A stretch of 64,000 nt of DNA from Diabrotica undecimpunctata (taxonomy: Eukaryota; Arthropoda; Insecta; Coleoptera; Chrysomelidae): positions 92,450,862 to 92,514,861 of the forward strand of contig NC_092804.1 in NCBI RefSeq assembly GCF_040954645.1, in the 5' to 3' direction. Both the position numbers and the translations under genes were made by a program. This document shows, piece by piece, positions 33,740-45,640 of the stretch (position 1 is its first letter; every line of letters begins with the position of its first letter). Below the pieces are notes generated by a model, which ran no database searches, had not been told where the DNA came from, and saw only the letters and a list, made by a program, of their open reading frames with translations.

Positions 33740-35045
33740 GCCGCTACTGAATAGGAGGCATGAATGTAGCAGTTTTAATAGTTTGGTGACTGCTTGCTGA
33801 AATCGGGGAGTAGAGATATCAGTACCAAGTTAATGACTATAGGAAGTGTTGCTTGATCGGCAAAATATTAAATACCAGAAGGTATAATGGTAGCAGTCTC
33901 ACTGCGAACTCGATGGAGAAAGCAAAGTGAAACAACTTTATTATTATTAAACAACATTATATTTTCTAGTAAAATAATCATGATTTTACAGCAGGACAAA
34001 TTTTCTACTGTTGGTAATCAAAACATCATGTATGTACCAGCAGGTTCCCTATGTCGGTATCCAGCAAAATCCTTGTAGTAACGATACAGGAAACAAAACA
34101 TCAGACATATAAAATAAATAAACCAGAGATCTAATAAAATACAAATTCTCGATTCAAATAGTTAAAAAATTAACGAACAGCTTACCAAAATAGATATAAC
34201 GTCCATTTAACATGTAATCCGTTAACGGTCCAATGTACAAAGCAGCTCCTAACATAATGCTGATGATATCGACTTCATAAGAAACTAAAACATCAACGAA
34301 GTGAAAACCAAATACAAGCAAATACACAGAAGACACCAATTAAATAAATCTAGATAAAACAAAAAAGTCTACAACTGCAATTTCGAAAGTATGGAACACT
34401 TTTAAATATTATTGGATCAATAATCACAGTTAATAATACCGTCACTGAAGGAATAAAGAGCATAATACAAACTTCAGACCTATTTTAATATATTGATGCA
34501 AATTAGGAAGAATGAATAAAACAAATAAGGCCTTATTAGTATAATGCTACAAATCCGTATAGATTAAGAACAGATACTGAATGAAGAAAGCTCTTATAAT
34601 GATATTCGGATATCTCAAAAAGTTAATATTTCATTTGATTGCAGATATGTAGAAGACCGATCAACGTGGAGAAAAGTTGTAGTTAAAAGAAAGGAGAAAC
34701 AGTGACAAAAGCAACAAAAATGGGCCAATGGTTCAGAGCTGCTCGAAAATCTTGATTGGAAAGAATTAATATTGAAAATATAAGAAATACAATGGAATTA
34801 ACATACACTATATACGCTATAATAACTAGAAAACTTATATGATACGGATATAAACAGAAAAAGTTTAATGAAACAATAAACTACCCAATATGTGTTATGA
34901 GTGAGAACGATATGAATAAATAAAATGACGAAAGCCATAGCAAAAAGAGTAGTGAATAAAAAATGAAGAAGTACCTTGTGGATAACATGTGCTTAGATAG
35001 GAACGAATGGAAATGAAGATTCAGAAGACGACAAAGAAATAGGTA
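33740..35045 (+). repeat. Large paralogous block M4-M5, copy A (RT-derived)
   Basis: It matches 46680-47340 (M4 only) and 49150-51105 (M4+M5), and its M5 part matches 45170-45640. Anchors are TTATTATTATTAAACAACA (33940), CATGTAATCCGTTAACGG (34213), TTTCGAAAGTATGGAACAC (34381) and AGAGAAACAGTGACAAAAGC-like sequence (34690). In the better copies, M4 holds a plus-strand RT palm remnant and M5 the RT C-terminal tail. This copy is the most eroded and has no long frame. Confidence 0.7.
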
Positions 35046-35734
35046 AAGAAAAAGTACTTTTACTTGCTGTTGAATTATTTCATATTATGTCGCGATTTGA
35101 ACCTTTGAATTGAACGTTATTTTACTGTCGTTTTGAAATTATAAACTTTCTAGTGGGTATCTTTATGTCTTTATTACAAATTGTTATTAACATGCGTTTA
35201 TGAATCATCATATATATCATTATTATATTATATGTATATCTTTTTATAGTTTTACATTTATAACGTTGTGTATTATAAAAGTATTCTATTTCTTTTTATC
35301 GTAGTAAGTCATTACTGAGACAAAATATTTTGGTGTCTAATGGTAACTTGATTCTGTAATAAAATTCATGGCAGACGACAAGCGGTTTCATAACCACTAA
35401 ACATATCTATTTCTTTATTGTTTCCGTATATTATTATGCTTTACAGTTATGATATTATGTTCGGTCTAATTGTTTTAAAAATTTTGTCGCTTGTATAAGC
35501 TTTAACTCTAATAATAATTTTATAGACCTTAATCATTTAGAAGTAAATGTATATATAATTTTTTTTCTGTCACTTGGTTTAAATATAGTTCTTATTATAT
35601 TATATATATGTATGTGCAGAAAATAACACTTATTTCAGTTCGTACGATTTGCGGTAATTTATTTAATGTTAATTCTGGACTTTCACGTTTATACTCAGTT
35701 TCTGTTGTTCCGCTTATTTATCTGAGAGATGTTA
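35046..35734. other. Unassigned AT-rich stretch
   Basis: No gene recognised. Homology to the paralogous block at 51105 is lost here. Confidence 0.3.
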
Positions 35735-35771
35735 CTTTTTTTCTTGTTATTATTTCTCTTTATAAGCAATT

Positions 35772-37300
35772 TTACTTGTTCATTGGCGGAATAATACCTC
35801 TATGGAAGGTTATCACTTCATCTTTTGCGCGATCGTCCGATACTTCTTCTGCCGATTCGTGACTTATCTCTTGCAATTTTGACGTCACGGGTCTCCTCCA
35901 TTCTGCTTGTGTGATTATTCCATTCTTTTTTTCTATTTGTGTCAATTCATTTATACACTTTACGTTACATTTTCTTCTAATGTCTTTACTTCTCTTTTGA
36001 TTTCTCAGCGTATTTCCTATAATTGTTCTCAGTACTCTCATCTCTGCCTTTTCCATTATTCTTTGCGTTGTGGCTGTGTCGGGTCTTGTTTCTGAGGCAT
36101 ATTTCATTATATGTCTTACACTGGCTTTATAAATTGATATCATCTCAGTGTTAATGTGTCTGTTTAGCCATATAGTGTTATTAAGGCATCCTGCCAGTCT
36201 ATTTGCTTTTAGTACTTGATCTCTCACTTCTTTGTCCAGGTCTCCGTAGCTAGACAGTGTAATTCCCAGGTATTTTATTTCCATTATTTGTTCAATACTG
36301 ATGCCATCAATTTCTATTTTACATCTAGTTTGTTCTTTGCTGACTACTATTGTTTTAGTTTTCTGAGATGAAATTGTCATAATAAATTTATAATGCCAGG
36401 TATTTTATTTCCATTACCTATGTGGTTATTCCATTCTTTTTTTCTATTTTGTATCCATTCATTTATACACTATACCTTACATTTTCTTTTCGATTTCTCA
36501 GAGTTTTTCCTGTAATTCTTCTCAGTACTCTCATCTCTGCCGCGTCCATTATTCTTTGCGTTGTGGCTGTGTCGGGTCTTGTTTCTGCTAATGCCATCAA
36601 TTTCTATTTTACATCTGTGGTCCTTTGCTGACTACTATTGTTTTAGTTTTCTGAGATGAGATTGTCATATTAAATTCTTTTGCTCTCATGTTAAATTTGT
36701 GGACCAGTCTTTGCAAACTATTTTCATCTTGGGCTATTAATATTGCGTCATCTGCGTAACGGAGTATTTGAATTTCTTTGTTTCCCATTCTGTATCCTCT
36801 TCGTTTGTTAACGCTTTTGATGATTTGATCCATGATCAAATTGAAGATCATGGAGCTCAATCTCAACGAATCCCCTTGTCTTATTCTGCTGCCTATTTCT
36901 ATAGATTCTGTAAGTTGTCCCTATATTCTGACTTCAATTTTGTTGTTTTGGTCGATGTTTTCGATAGTTTTTATAATATTTAGGGGAGCTTCTCTATTAT
37001 ACAGAAGATGGATTACATCTTTCAGTCTTACTCTGTAAAACGCTTTCTTTAGGTCAATCAGACACAGGAATGCTGGTCTATTATACTTCAGTGATTTCTC
37101 AGTAATTTGCTTTATCACGAATTTTGCATCTGTACATGATCTACCACTAAAAAAACCCGGTTGTTCATCTGCTAAACTTATATTGTGATTAATTAGCACT
37201 TGTAAAATTTTAGTTGTAAGTTTTAGCGTAGTATTTAACAAGTTTATACCTCTGTAGCTTTTTGTCTGTTTTTATCTCCTTTTTTAAATAGTAGAGTTAG
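35772..37300 (-). pseudogene. RTE-like reverse transcriptase and C-terminal tail
   Basis: The frame at 37241-36921 shows SLADEQPGFFSGRSCTDAKF and FLCLIDLKKAFYRVRLKDVI (first palm motif; the usual D after AF is now Y). Next, 36866-36609 has MIFNLIMDQIIKSVNKRRGY and IQILRYADDAILIAQDENSL with an intact YADD box. Then comes a duplicated patch, and 36380-35772 ends the protein with MEIKYLGITLSSYGDLDKEV, YASETRPDTATTQRIMEK and ITFHRGIIPPMNK. At least four frame breaks in total, so inactive. The enzyme would have primed on nicked target DNA. Confidence 0.8.
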
Positions 37301-37769
37301 TTCGCTCCTTCTCCATTCTTCCGGCATTTTATTGTGTTTTATAATTTTATTAATTAACGTTGTTAATTTTTCTGTCATTGCTGCTCCACAATATTTCAGT
37401 ATTCGTTTGGTATCCCGTCTTTACCTGCTGCTTTTCTGTTCCTCAGGTTTTCAAGTATTTTCCGAACTTCCTGTACATTTATATTAAGTTCTTTATATGT
37501 ATGTTGTAATTTCTGATGTTTCCGGTTATAGCGTCGTTTGTTTTTCTCCTGTATATAGCTTCTTTAGGTAGTCAATCCACGTATCATTTTCTATGTATTT
37601 TAGTTCTATTAGTTACTTTACCTCCGTTCTTTGACGTCTGATGAAGCGCTATATTTCCTTTTGCAGACGAGAAAAATTATGTTCCATTTCTTTCGAAAAA
37701 CGTTCCCGGTGACCATTTTTTATTTTTCTTATAAGTGCATGTGTTTCGTTTCTAATTGTCTTGTAATTA

Positions 37770-38750
37770 TGTTATGCCTCTTGTGTTTTGGTTGACATGT
37801 ATTTCAGGTAAGCTTTTTTGTTTTCTTTACATTTTTCCTTCACTTTATTTATATTTCTTTTACCAAGAACTTTCTTGGCCGAGGCTAAGATATTAGACTT
37901 AATTTTTGCCCAGCTTTCTTCGACTCCATCACTTTCTGTGATATATGTTTTTCTGTTTTTTTCGGTTCTTCTTTTCTGGAATAGGTATCTTGTGGAGTCA
38001 TCCTGTAAGCTTTCGACTTTTATCTTTGTGGTGTATTTCGGTGTTTTGTTATCACATATACGTGTTTTCATTCGGCACAATACCACTTTGTGATCGCTTT
38101 CTATTTCTGCTGATGTTAGTGCTCTCTATTCAACAGAATATAGTCTATAATAGATCTTTGTCCTCTACTGTTTTCAAAAATGTATTTGTATTGTTCTTTG
38201 TGAGGGAAAAATGTATTATTATTACGTATCTGGTTTTTGCTGCAGAGGTCCGTTAGAAGGTTTCCGTTTTCATTTCTGATATTTTCGTTATATCGCTGTT
38301 TTATCCCTGGAACTAAATCATTGCCAACACGGCCGTTAAAATCACCCATAATGATTATATATTTATCATTTGGGGTCTCGTTTATTACAGTCTGAAGGTG
38401 TTCGTAGAAGTTTTCCCTTGTGGTGGCATCTTTGTTGTTCTCTGGTGCATGAATTGCTATCACATTCAGAGGTTTGACATCCAGTTTAATTTTTACACTT
38501 ACTATTTTTATACTTGGTGTAAAAAATTTTTGTGTACTAACAGAGCGACTCCTTCTTTGGCTTTGGTTTCTTTGGCAGCACCACTGTAAATCATGAGATG
38601 TCATCTATAATAATTTGACCCTTTTCCTTTTTTCTTTGTATCTTTTAGCGCACACATGTCTATATTTTTTTTCTACAAGCTCGTTTGTAATTTTCTGCTT
38701 TCTTGTAGAGACTTTACGTTCAAAGCACCGATGCGAAGTGTATTTCTCAT
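37770..38750 (-). pseudogene. RTE-like APE endonuclease and linker
   Basis: A start at 38750 (MRNTLRIGALNVKSLQ) fits the N-terminus of APE-type endonucleases. After frame changes near 38660 and 38600 come VALLVHKNFL-like sequence and then a clear frame at 38604-38116: LDVKPLNVIAIHAPENNKD, IIIMGDFNGRVGNDLVPGIK, ENGNLLTDLCSKNQIRNNNT, GQRSIIDYILLNRE. GDFNGRVG and SIIDYIL are the conserved catalytic motifs of the nuclease. The linker (38086-37772) is Lys-rich and links to RT. Confidence 0.8.
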
Positions 38751-38975
38751 TTACCACAAATTCGTTGTCCTCTTTCTCCCGTTAGTCGTCGTAATGAAAT
38801 CATTCCTGTCCCGAGGCATAATTCTGTTTCTATGAGCTGTATGGTTTTAAAGTCTATCAGTAGAGTGCTAAACGGGCTGTAGACCCCCTCCTCCTTTATT
38901 TGGGCTTGGGACCGGCAACAGTTCTGTCGAGCTACTCGATCTACCCAACAAAACTGCAGGCGGATTTGAGATATG

Positions 38976-39329
38976 TTACTTAAGGATGTACTTAATCTGT
39001 ATTAATTCTTTGATCTGTTTTTTGTTCTCTTTCAGATCTGTTTTATATTAGGTAAATTCTCATTTCATTCCTTAGGTAAATTCTTATTTTAAACCCTCCG
39101 GCGCACTTTCAGGTCTACATATTATATAAGTGTTTTATTTTTCTTTTCATTTTACTTTTACCTCTTTTTATACTTACTTTACTTTCCGTGTCCGGAACAC
39201 CAACAGCTTTAAATTTTGTATTTCCAATGGTTGGCTACATAGATGGCCCTGTCATTCGCTAAAAATAGATCTTCTTCTGTGTAGGTCTCTCTCATCTCTG
39301 TGCATGCTAGTAGATTTTTTGTGGTAACA
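38976..39329. other. Unassigned T-rich stretch
   Basis: Pyrimidine-rich on the plus strand; no feature recognised. Confidence 0.3.
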
Positions 39330-39935
39330 AACTTTATAATCTTACCGAAGGGGCTTCTAATTTCAGAAACTGTTACACGATTACTCTATTTGATATACGT
39401 ACATTTATGTACTAAATGTTTTAATGCCAATGCATTTTAATAAAAAATACTAATTAATAAAAACGGAAATTTCGCTTTTCCAAGTTTATAATACACACTT
39501 TCTTATGTTTGGAAATATATAAGGCAAGTAATATAAATTACCGCCTTGCTTATTAAAACTAAAAAGTAAATAAAAGGTATATGTTAGTTAACAATTTATA
39601 TTTAACTACATAAATTAGTCAAATAGTCCTCAAATTCCTCCATGATTAAATTGATGGATATTGAAATAAATTTCAAGTTCCAGAATGTACCTGCTGTAAA
39701 ATTTGAAAATCTACTACTAATACAATTATTGGCAACATCGCAGGAGTTTAGAAGCATATGCAATATCGTAAATACGGATCCCAAAAATGGTTTATCCTTT
39801 TGTGGAGTCCACTTAATCCTACGTGTTGGTCGGAGTCTACATAAAGCGCTACTCAGATAATAAAATACACGGTGTATATTCTACTGGAGTTAGTATAATA
39901 CCGTTTTAGAACGGAGCTTACATTAACCGCTAGAT
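39330..39935 (+). repeat. Large paralogous block M1, copy A
   Basis: It matches 51740-52294 in the same orientation, with anchors ACCTGCTGTAAAATTTGAAA (39690), CGTGTTGGTCGGAGTC (39820), GGAGTTAGTATAATACCGTT (39885) and ATTAACCGCTAGAT at the end. Both copies stop at a (TA)n array. No protein is recognised; a 72-codon frame (39642-39860) has no known motif. Confidence 0.75.
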
Positions 39936-40087
<152 letters not shown>

Positions 40088-40884
40088 ACGGCATAAAGTG
40101 GACTCCGCCCATGTTAAAATTCAGGTTCAAGTGAGCTCCGTGGTCAAGTGGCCACCGATATACGGAGCTCACTTGACCATTCCATAATATTGGCTCTGTC
40201 GATTCGTCAACATGTATAGTTTCACAATTTTTAAAAATTTTGTGGAGCCCCTAAGTACCCCTGTATCATGAATGTATATCGCTTAGTTCACGTGTATATA
40301 TTATAGGGGTCGTTCAGATCTTGTTCCGTGTATATTGGAACCATACGTATATCGGTTTAAGTAAGCTCTGATAGTTTGGCAACTATGGGATTAAGCCGTT
40401 TATTTCCAGCGTATATTCTAAACGGTTCATATAGACTCCTTACTTTTGTTATCATTCATACGCATTACAGTATGTAACAGATATGTGTACTACCAAATAC
40501 CTGTTTGTGGTAGGTACGTGCTTTTCTAAAAATAGATTTATAGATACAAAAGGATTTCATTACCAAGTTGGATGTGTTTTTTCATATGCGAAAATTTCCT
40601 AATGTGTTTTGTTAACATGAGTATGTCTTTATACGTTTTATTTAAGAATCCGGTTAATAAGAACTTCTTTTATTGTTTCATAATATCTTATATACAGCTT
40701 TTTTATTATTTTATTTCTTCTATTTTATTATTTTATTTTTTTCTGGATTCTATTTCTTATTATTCTATTTTTTAATTCTGAATAGAAGGTTATCTCAAAA
40801 TAAATATTTAAATGCTAAAATAGATATTTTTTTGTTAAAATGGGTAGTAGTGCACAAAAAAGGGAAGAATGATTAATTTTTCTA

Positions 40885-41490
40885 ACGTGAATTATACCAA
40901 TTCACCAATATTACATATTTCTGAATGTTTTATCTCGTATTTAGGAGTAATATGTAATCAATATAAGTGGAGTTAGTGTCAAATTTGCCATAATCTTTAT
41001 AAGTAATAGCTTACTGACTGTACTTTACATGTTCAGTTCACATAAATAAACCTTGTCTCTTCAAAAAGAGCGATTTGAACGGTAAAGTTAACTAAGAAAG
41101 TGTGATAAGTCTTGTACCACCCCACATGCACATAAGTTAACCGGTGTTTGCAGGCAAGAGTCCTCCTGGCAGATTTAAGGAAGATAACTACCATAAGGAA
41201 GTTCCGTTCGAGGGATCAGATGGAGAGGAGCAGCTTATTTTTGTTTGTATATCTTGCAGATGTGTTGATATAGCCAGTTTTTCCTTGATTCTAGTCATAA
41301 AATGGGCTGGTATTCGTGGAGTGGATGTCACGAATCTGGACTTTGTTTTTTTTTGCTCTCTAGCTACTTATCTTCGGATATTAGGTGGATTGATAGCTAC
41401 GATATTGTAGAGCTTATGTATGGATGTGAGTCTTAATATTCCCTGAATTTGGCTGACTAATTTATAACTAAATATTTTATAAGTTATTTA
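40885..41490. other. Stretch private to M2 copy B
   Basis: Not found in copy A. A plus-strand frame at 41144-41410 (88 codons) has charged N-terminal residues (GRFKEDNYHKEV) but no family that I recognise. Could be a small insertion or the ancestral state. Confidence 0.3.
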
Positions 41491-41509
41491 AATAACTATT
41501 TATAAACGG

Positions 41510-41790
41510 CATTTAGATTAACAAATACTACTCCTCATACCTGATATTTTTCGTACTTCTCTTCGCTGTGTTGGTCAAGATTTAGTATTTGTGACATATA
41601 TGATCTAACCTGTCATATATAGCCACTTTTGTCTTTTAATTTGAGTTTTTCTTCTATTATCGGTTTATATTAAGGATCATGTACAGAAGTATTCTGTATA
41701 GCTGACAAAATAAATAGATATATTGGCCGATAGCTTTTGTGGTCGTTGGAGTTTTTGCCAGGTTTAAGCAAGGCAACAACTTTGTCTTTG
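41510..41790 (-). pseudogene. Jockey-like RT fragment in M2 copy B
   Basis: The minus strand reads VVALLKPGKNSNDHKSYRPI, then YKPIIEEKLKLKDKSGYI, and GVVFVNLNAVYK. LKPGK...SYRPI is the entry motif of jockey-type RTs, and NLNAVYK aligns with the palm motif in copy A. Stops are present. Confidence 0.6.
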
Positions 41791-42490
41791 CTTTGCTTGT
41801 CTAAAGACTTTGGATATTAGCCATTGTTGTATTTTTAGTTCAAATTTTATAGTTTTGTGCTCAGATCCTCAGCCAGGAGCCGTAATATTGTTCATTATAT
41901 ACGTGGATAGCGGATCCAAGCTCAACATCGTTAAAAGGTTCTCTCAGCTGACTGGTTTTGTTTTCTCTCATTATAAGTTTTTATGTAAAGTGGAGTGTCT
42001 TTATCTCTAGATATACTCTTAATATTTATACACATAATTAGAATATTTGGTCCTAAAAAGCACCGATTTAACAAAAAACATATTGAACGGGTGATTTAAG
42101 AATTAACGATTACTTAATTATTCATTACCCAGGGTACGCCCGATTGCGGTGGTCTTATTAGTACTTCAATTTTCGTGAACGCTTCTACTTTAAACTTCAT
42201 AAAAAATTACTAATCTTTCACTTTGCTGTTACTGTTATTTTAAGACGATATTTCGAGTCAGATTTGTATAGTAATAACTATAGTCAATATATAGTCTCTA
42301 TAAGTAAATGAGTTTGTGGTATCGGTTACAAATCATATATATTGATAATGAGGAAATAAACAGGTTAAAATAGGTGTAGAAAATTTTACCTACATATATC
42401 GGCACCATTGTTCAGGAGATGGGTTTATCCCAGAGATCAAAGGTTACATACTTTTAAAGGCGTATTCTAGGTTCTATTTATATATTTTTA

Positions 42491-43400
42491 TTACTAAAAA
42501 AGTGTATTTATAATAAAGGCCTTAAGCTATCTGTAGATTCCATGAATATTAGAATCTATGGAAATTAAAAAATACAGACATAATTCTGAATGACCAACTT
42601 GAGACAAACAGTTATCCTCTCCTCAACTTATTCAGTTACAAAATATGACGTGTAAACGCATACCTGTTTAATTGTTAGATAAAATGAATTTCCATCAAGT
42701 AACGGTCGAATCTATCACTTACTAAAAGAGTACGAAAAGACCTGCTTATGCTTTAGAGTATGGGTACTTTAGTACAAAGTACCCTTTGCTTTTGCCAATT
42801 GCTTTGTCACTTTCTCAGCGGTGGGTCTCCCTTTTGCTCATCAATAATGTTCTCGCTCGATATAGTTATTCTAAGATATTTAGATTTCACTATATGCTCT
42901 ACATTTGGCTTTATCTCCTATTAATTTACAAGTACGACGAAATCTTTATAATATATCTGATCCATTGATATTAAAGTGGAGTAGAATACTTGGTAGATAA
43001 TATTTATTTGTTTTGAGTATACTTATTTTACGACCTAGTACATAAAAAAATAAATACTTGTGTGCTCAGTGCTTTCTAAGTCTGTAAAACATAAACATGC
43101 TTCCATATTAGATTATACATTTATTAAGAATGTCCACTCTCTGAATTGAAGTTTTTATCTTAAAATATGACTGTGTCCCACAATCTTTCACAAAAGTTAT
43201 TCTTTTCTGAAATTTTCTGAATAAGGTTCAATAGGTTTTTATATTTTGTTTTACGTTTTAATCTTTAAATCGGAGTTCATTTTTTGAAAAACTATAAACA
43301 TGTGACAACAAATTGCTATATGAATGGCGTTATGCATCACTAGACCCAGCCCCAATTTCTTAAATTGTGGATTATGGCGCTTTCTGGTGGAAAAGAGGAA
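42491..43400. other. Unassigned AT-rich stretch
   Basis: No feature recognised. Frames of up to 66 codons here show no motif. Confidence 0.3.
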
Positions 43401-43965
43401 CAACAGGATAACATCAGATGTAGACCAAACAAAAGAAATTAGGACACGCATTGAAATAGCACGTGCATTATTTTTTAAACTTTAAAAGTTTCTTTGTTTT
43501 CGGGATATAAAGTTAGAGCCTGAGAATGCTTCGATATTACGTGTTCCCTACTTTTCTTTATGGCTTGGAAGCGTGAACACTAAAACAAGTCCATCTGAAT
43601 AAGTTGGCCGCCTTTGAATTTTGGTGTTACAGAAGAATTTTACGAATATCATGGATTCAAAGAATGTCAAACGTGGAAGTAACTAGAATGATAGGAAATG
43701 GGGCGGAAATATTATTAACTATCAAAAGACGAATACTTGAGTACTTAGGACATGTGATGAGAGGGCAAACATACGCATTCGCATTATTACAACTTATTAT
43801 GCAAGGCAAAATCCGAGGAAAGCGAAATGTGGGAAGACGAAGAATATTCTGGCTTAAAAACTTAAGGGAATGGTTTGAATGCAGTAGTGCAGAACTTTAT
43901 AGAGCGGCAGTCAACAGAGTCCGTATAGCCATGATGATTTCCAACCTTCGATAGAAGATGGAACT
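43400..43965 (+). pseudogene. Non-LTR retrotransposon C-terminal fragment
   Basis: A broken 5' part (EIRTRIEIARALFFK) is followed by a frame at 43604-43954: FEFWCYRRILRISWIQRMSN, TIKRRILEYLGHVMRGQTYA, LQLIMQGKIRGKRNVGRRRI, WLKNLREWF. WCYRR.LRI.W, IKRR.L.YLGH and GKR..GRRR..WL.NLR are characteristic of the post-RT region of a class of insect non-LTR elements. The 3' end carries an AAGAAGAAGA tail (43970-43980). The 5' truncation is typical of target-primed reverse transcription. Confidence 0.75.
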
Positions 43966-44280
43966 TAAAGAAGAAGATAGAAAAAGGCATAAACTATCTA
44001 CGTAATAAATCCCATTAACCTGTTAGTAACGGATAACCAGATATATTTAAAAAATTAAGTACCTTTCTTTTTATTTTGGATTTTGAATTTTGCATAACTA
44101 GAGCAAGCGACTAATTTTTGTGTATTAGTTTTGGACCAAGCGCCTCTTGCGAGCGTTTTAATGATTGTAAATCGAATATTTGGCAACATATGTACATAAA
44201 CGTGGTTAACAATGGTGACGTTGGCAACTTGTTGAGGCGTTTAGGTTAAGAAGTAGTGGCAGTTATTGCTTAAATTTTTC

Positions 44281-45123
44281 TATAATAGTCACATTACAGA
44301 AGAGCTAACACAGAAAGAGAATACTTAACAAAAGACATAACATTAAGTAAAATGTATGAATTATATATTGAAGAAGCAGACAATGACCTTGTTAAATTTT
44401 CGTTATACAAAAAAATGTTTTTAACACGATTTAATCTTCAAAGAAAAAAGTTGAAAAAAGATACTTGTAGTAGATGTGATTGTTTCGAATTAGAAATTAA
44501 AAATTGCGCAGATAACGAACAATTAAGCGTTAAAAAAAGAAAAAATGTGCACTTAGAAGAAAGACAGCTAGACATGAAGATAAGCAACGACCAACCAGAA
44601 GTGGAAACCTTTTGTTTTGATTTAAAGAAAAACTCTTCCCCTTTCGAGAATTCTAATAAATATTGTATATTATAAGCGTCAATTATGTATTTACAACCTT
44701 GGTATCCATAGCGCCAAGGATAAAAAAGGTCATTGTTATATTTGGATAGAAGGTGAAGCTGGTCGGGGAGCCCAGGACGTAGGCATTTGTCTTAAGAAAC
44801 ACATTGAAGAAAATGTTACTTCTGCAAAACATGTAATTTTGTGGTCAGACTCTTGTGGCGGCCAAAACCGCAGCATTAAAATAGTTGATTCTGAAAATGA
44901 TTTTGGAAACTCATCCTACCATTGAAAAAATTACATTACGCTATTTCTTTCCTAGTCATAGCTTTTACCCAATGGTAGTGATTTTGGAAATTTTGAAAAT
45001 GCCCTAAAATTTCAACAACGTTTATATACCGTTGATGATTACCTAAACGTGATGAAAAAATTCCGTAAAAAGAACCCACTAGTAGTTCACAGACTGAAAA
45101 AAGAAGAATTCGTCAAGCTAAGA
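44281..45123 (+). pseudogene. RNase H-like transposase-family protein, decayed
   Basis: The first frame (44352-44675) has FNLQRKKLKKDTCSRCDCFE, a CxxC zinc-binding-like site (CSRCDC). It is followed in another frame by YNLGIHSAKDKKGHCYIWIE, GAQDVGICLKKHIEENVTSA and VILWSDSCGGQNRSIKI, then LPNGSDFGNFENALKFQQRL and YLNVMKKFRKKNPLVVHRLK up to 45123. The pattern WSDSCGGQN...HSFLPNDSDF occurs in a multi-copy insect protein family that I regard as a transposase with an RNase H-like fold, the Asp of SDSCGGQN being a candidate metal ligand. The superfamily name is uncertain. Two frame changes make it a pseudogene. It ends abruptly at block M5. Confidence 0.6.
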
Positions 45124-45169
45124 AGAAATACAAGCGAATCAACAGAAGAGACCAATTTAATAGATCTTG

Positions 45170-45640
45170 ATAAAATATTAAAGTTAACAACTACAATTTC
45201 GTAAATATGGAACACTTTAAATATCTTAGATAAATAATCGAAGTTAATAATAATGCCACTAAAGAAATACAGATCATAATTTAAACTTTTTACCTATTTT
45301 AATACATAGATGCTAATCATGGACAATGACTAAAACGGATAAGGAAGAACTACGAATATTTGAAAGGAAAATAATAGGAAAATTGTTTTAACCTCATTAT
45401 CATATCGCTACAAATCCGTATAGAAGAAGAACACATACTTAATAAAGAAAGCTCTTATAACGATATTGTTTAGGCAAATAAATTGCTTAAGGTAGATCGT
45501 ACACATGCATAGACGCCAAGATGTCAAACTTGTAAAACTGTTATGGAAGGAAGTTAGCACAGAAGAATACCACTTGGGCGTCTCAGTATGCAATGAAGAG
45601 AAAACATCCAATCATATCTCAAAAAATTAACATCGTGAAG
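45170..45640 (+). repeat. Large paralogous block M5, copy B (RT C-terminal tail)
   Basis: It matches 49840-50510 (minus the insertion there) and 34350-34640. In-frame traces such as LRIFERKIIGKL and the phrase CATTATCATATCGCTACAAA (45390) are shared. It retains the uninterrupted CATTATCATA that is duplicated around the insertion at 50061-50283, i.e. the empty site. Confidence 0.7.

Larger units (their letters stand above)
35735..38975 (-). mobile_element. RTE-like non-LTR retrotransposon, near full length but rearranged
   Basis: The order on the minus strand is endonuclease (38750 to about 38110), linker (38086-37772), RT (37300-36610) and C-terminal tail (36380-35772), then a 3' end matching that of the fragment at 5743-6296. 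The size (~3.2 kb) and single EN-RT polyprotein layout fit the RTE clade. A segment of the tail (about 35910-36350) is partly repeated at 36400-36640, so the element suffered an internal duplication. The 5' end is placed near 38975, where a GGGGGTCTACAGCCCG phrase (minus strand) lies. Confidence 0.75.

Noticed and set aside
37818..38256. Hydrophobic Phe-rich plus-strand frames
   Set aside because: Antisense of the RTE-like linker and endonuclease; the hydrophobicity follows from complementing Lys/Asn-rich codons.
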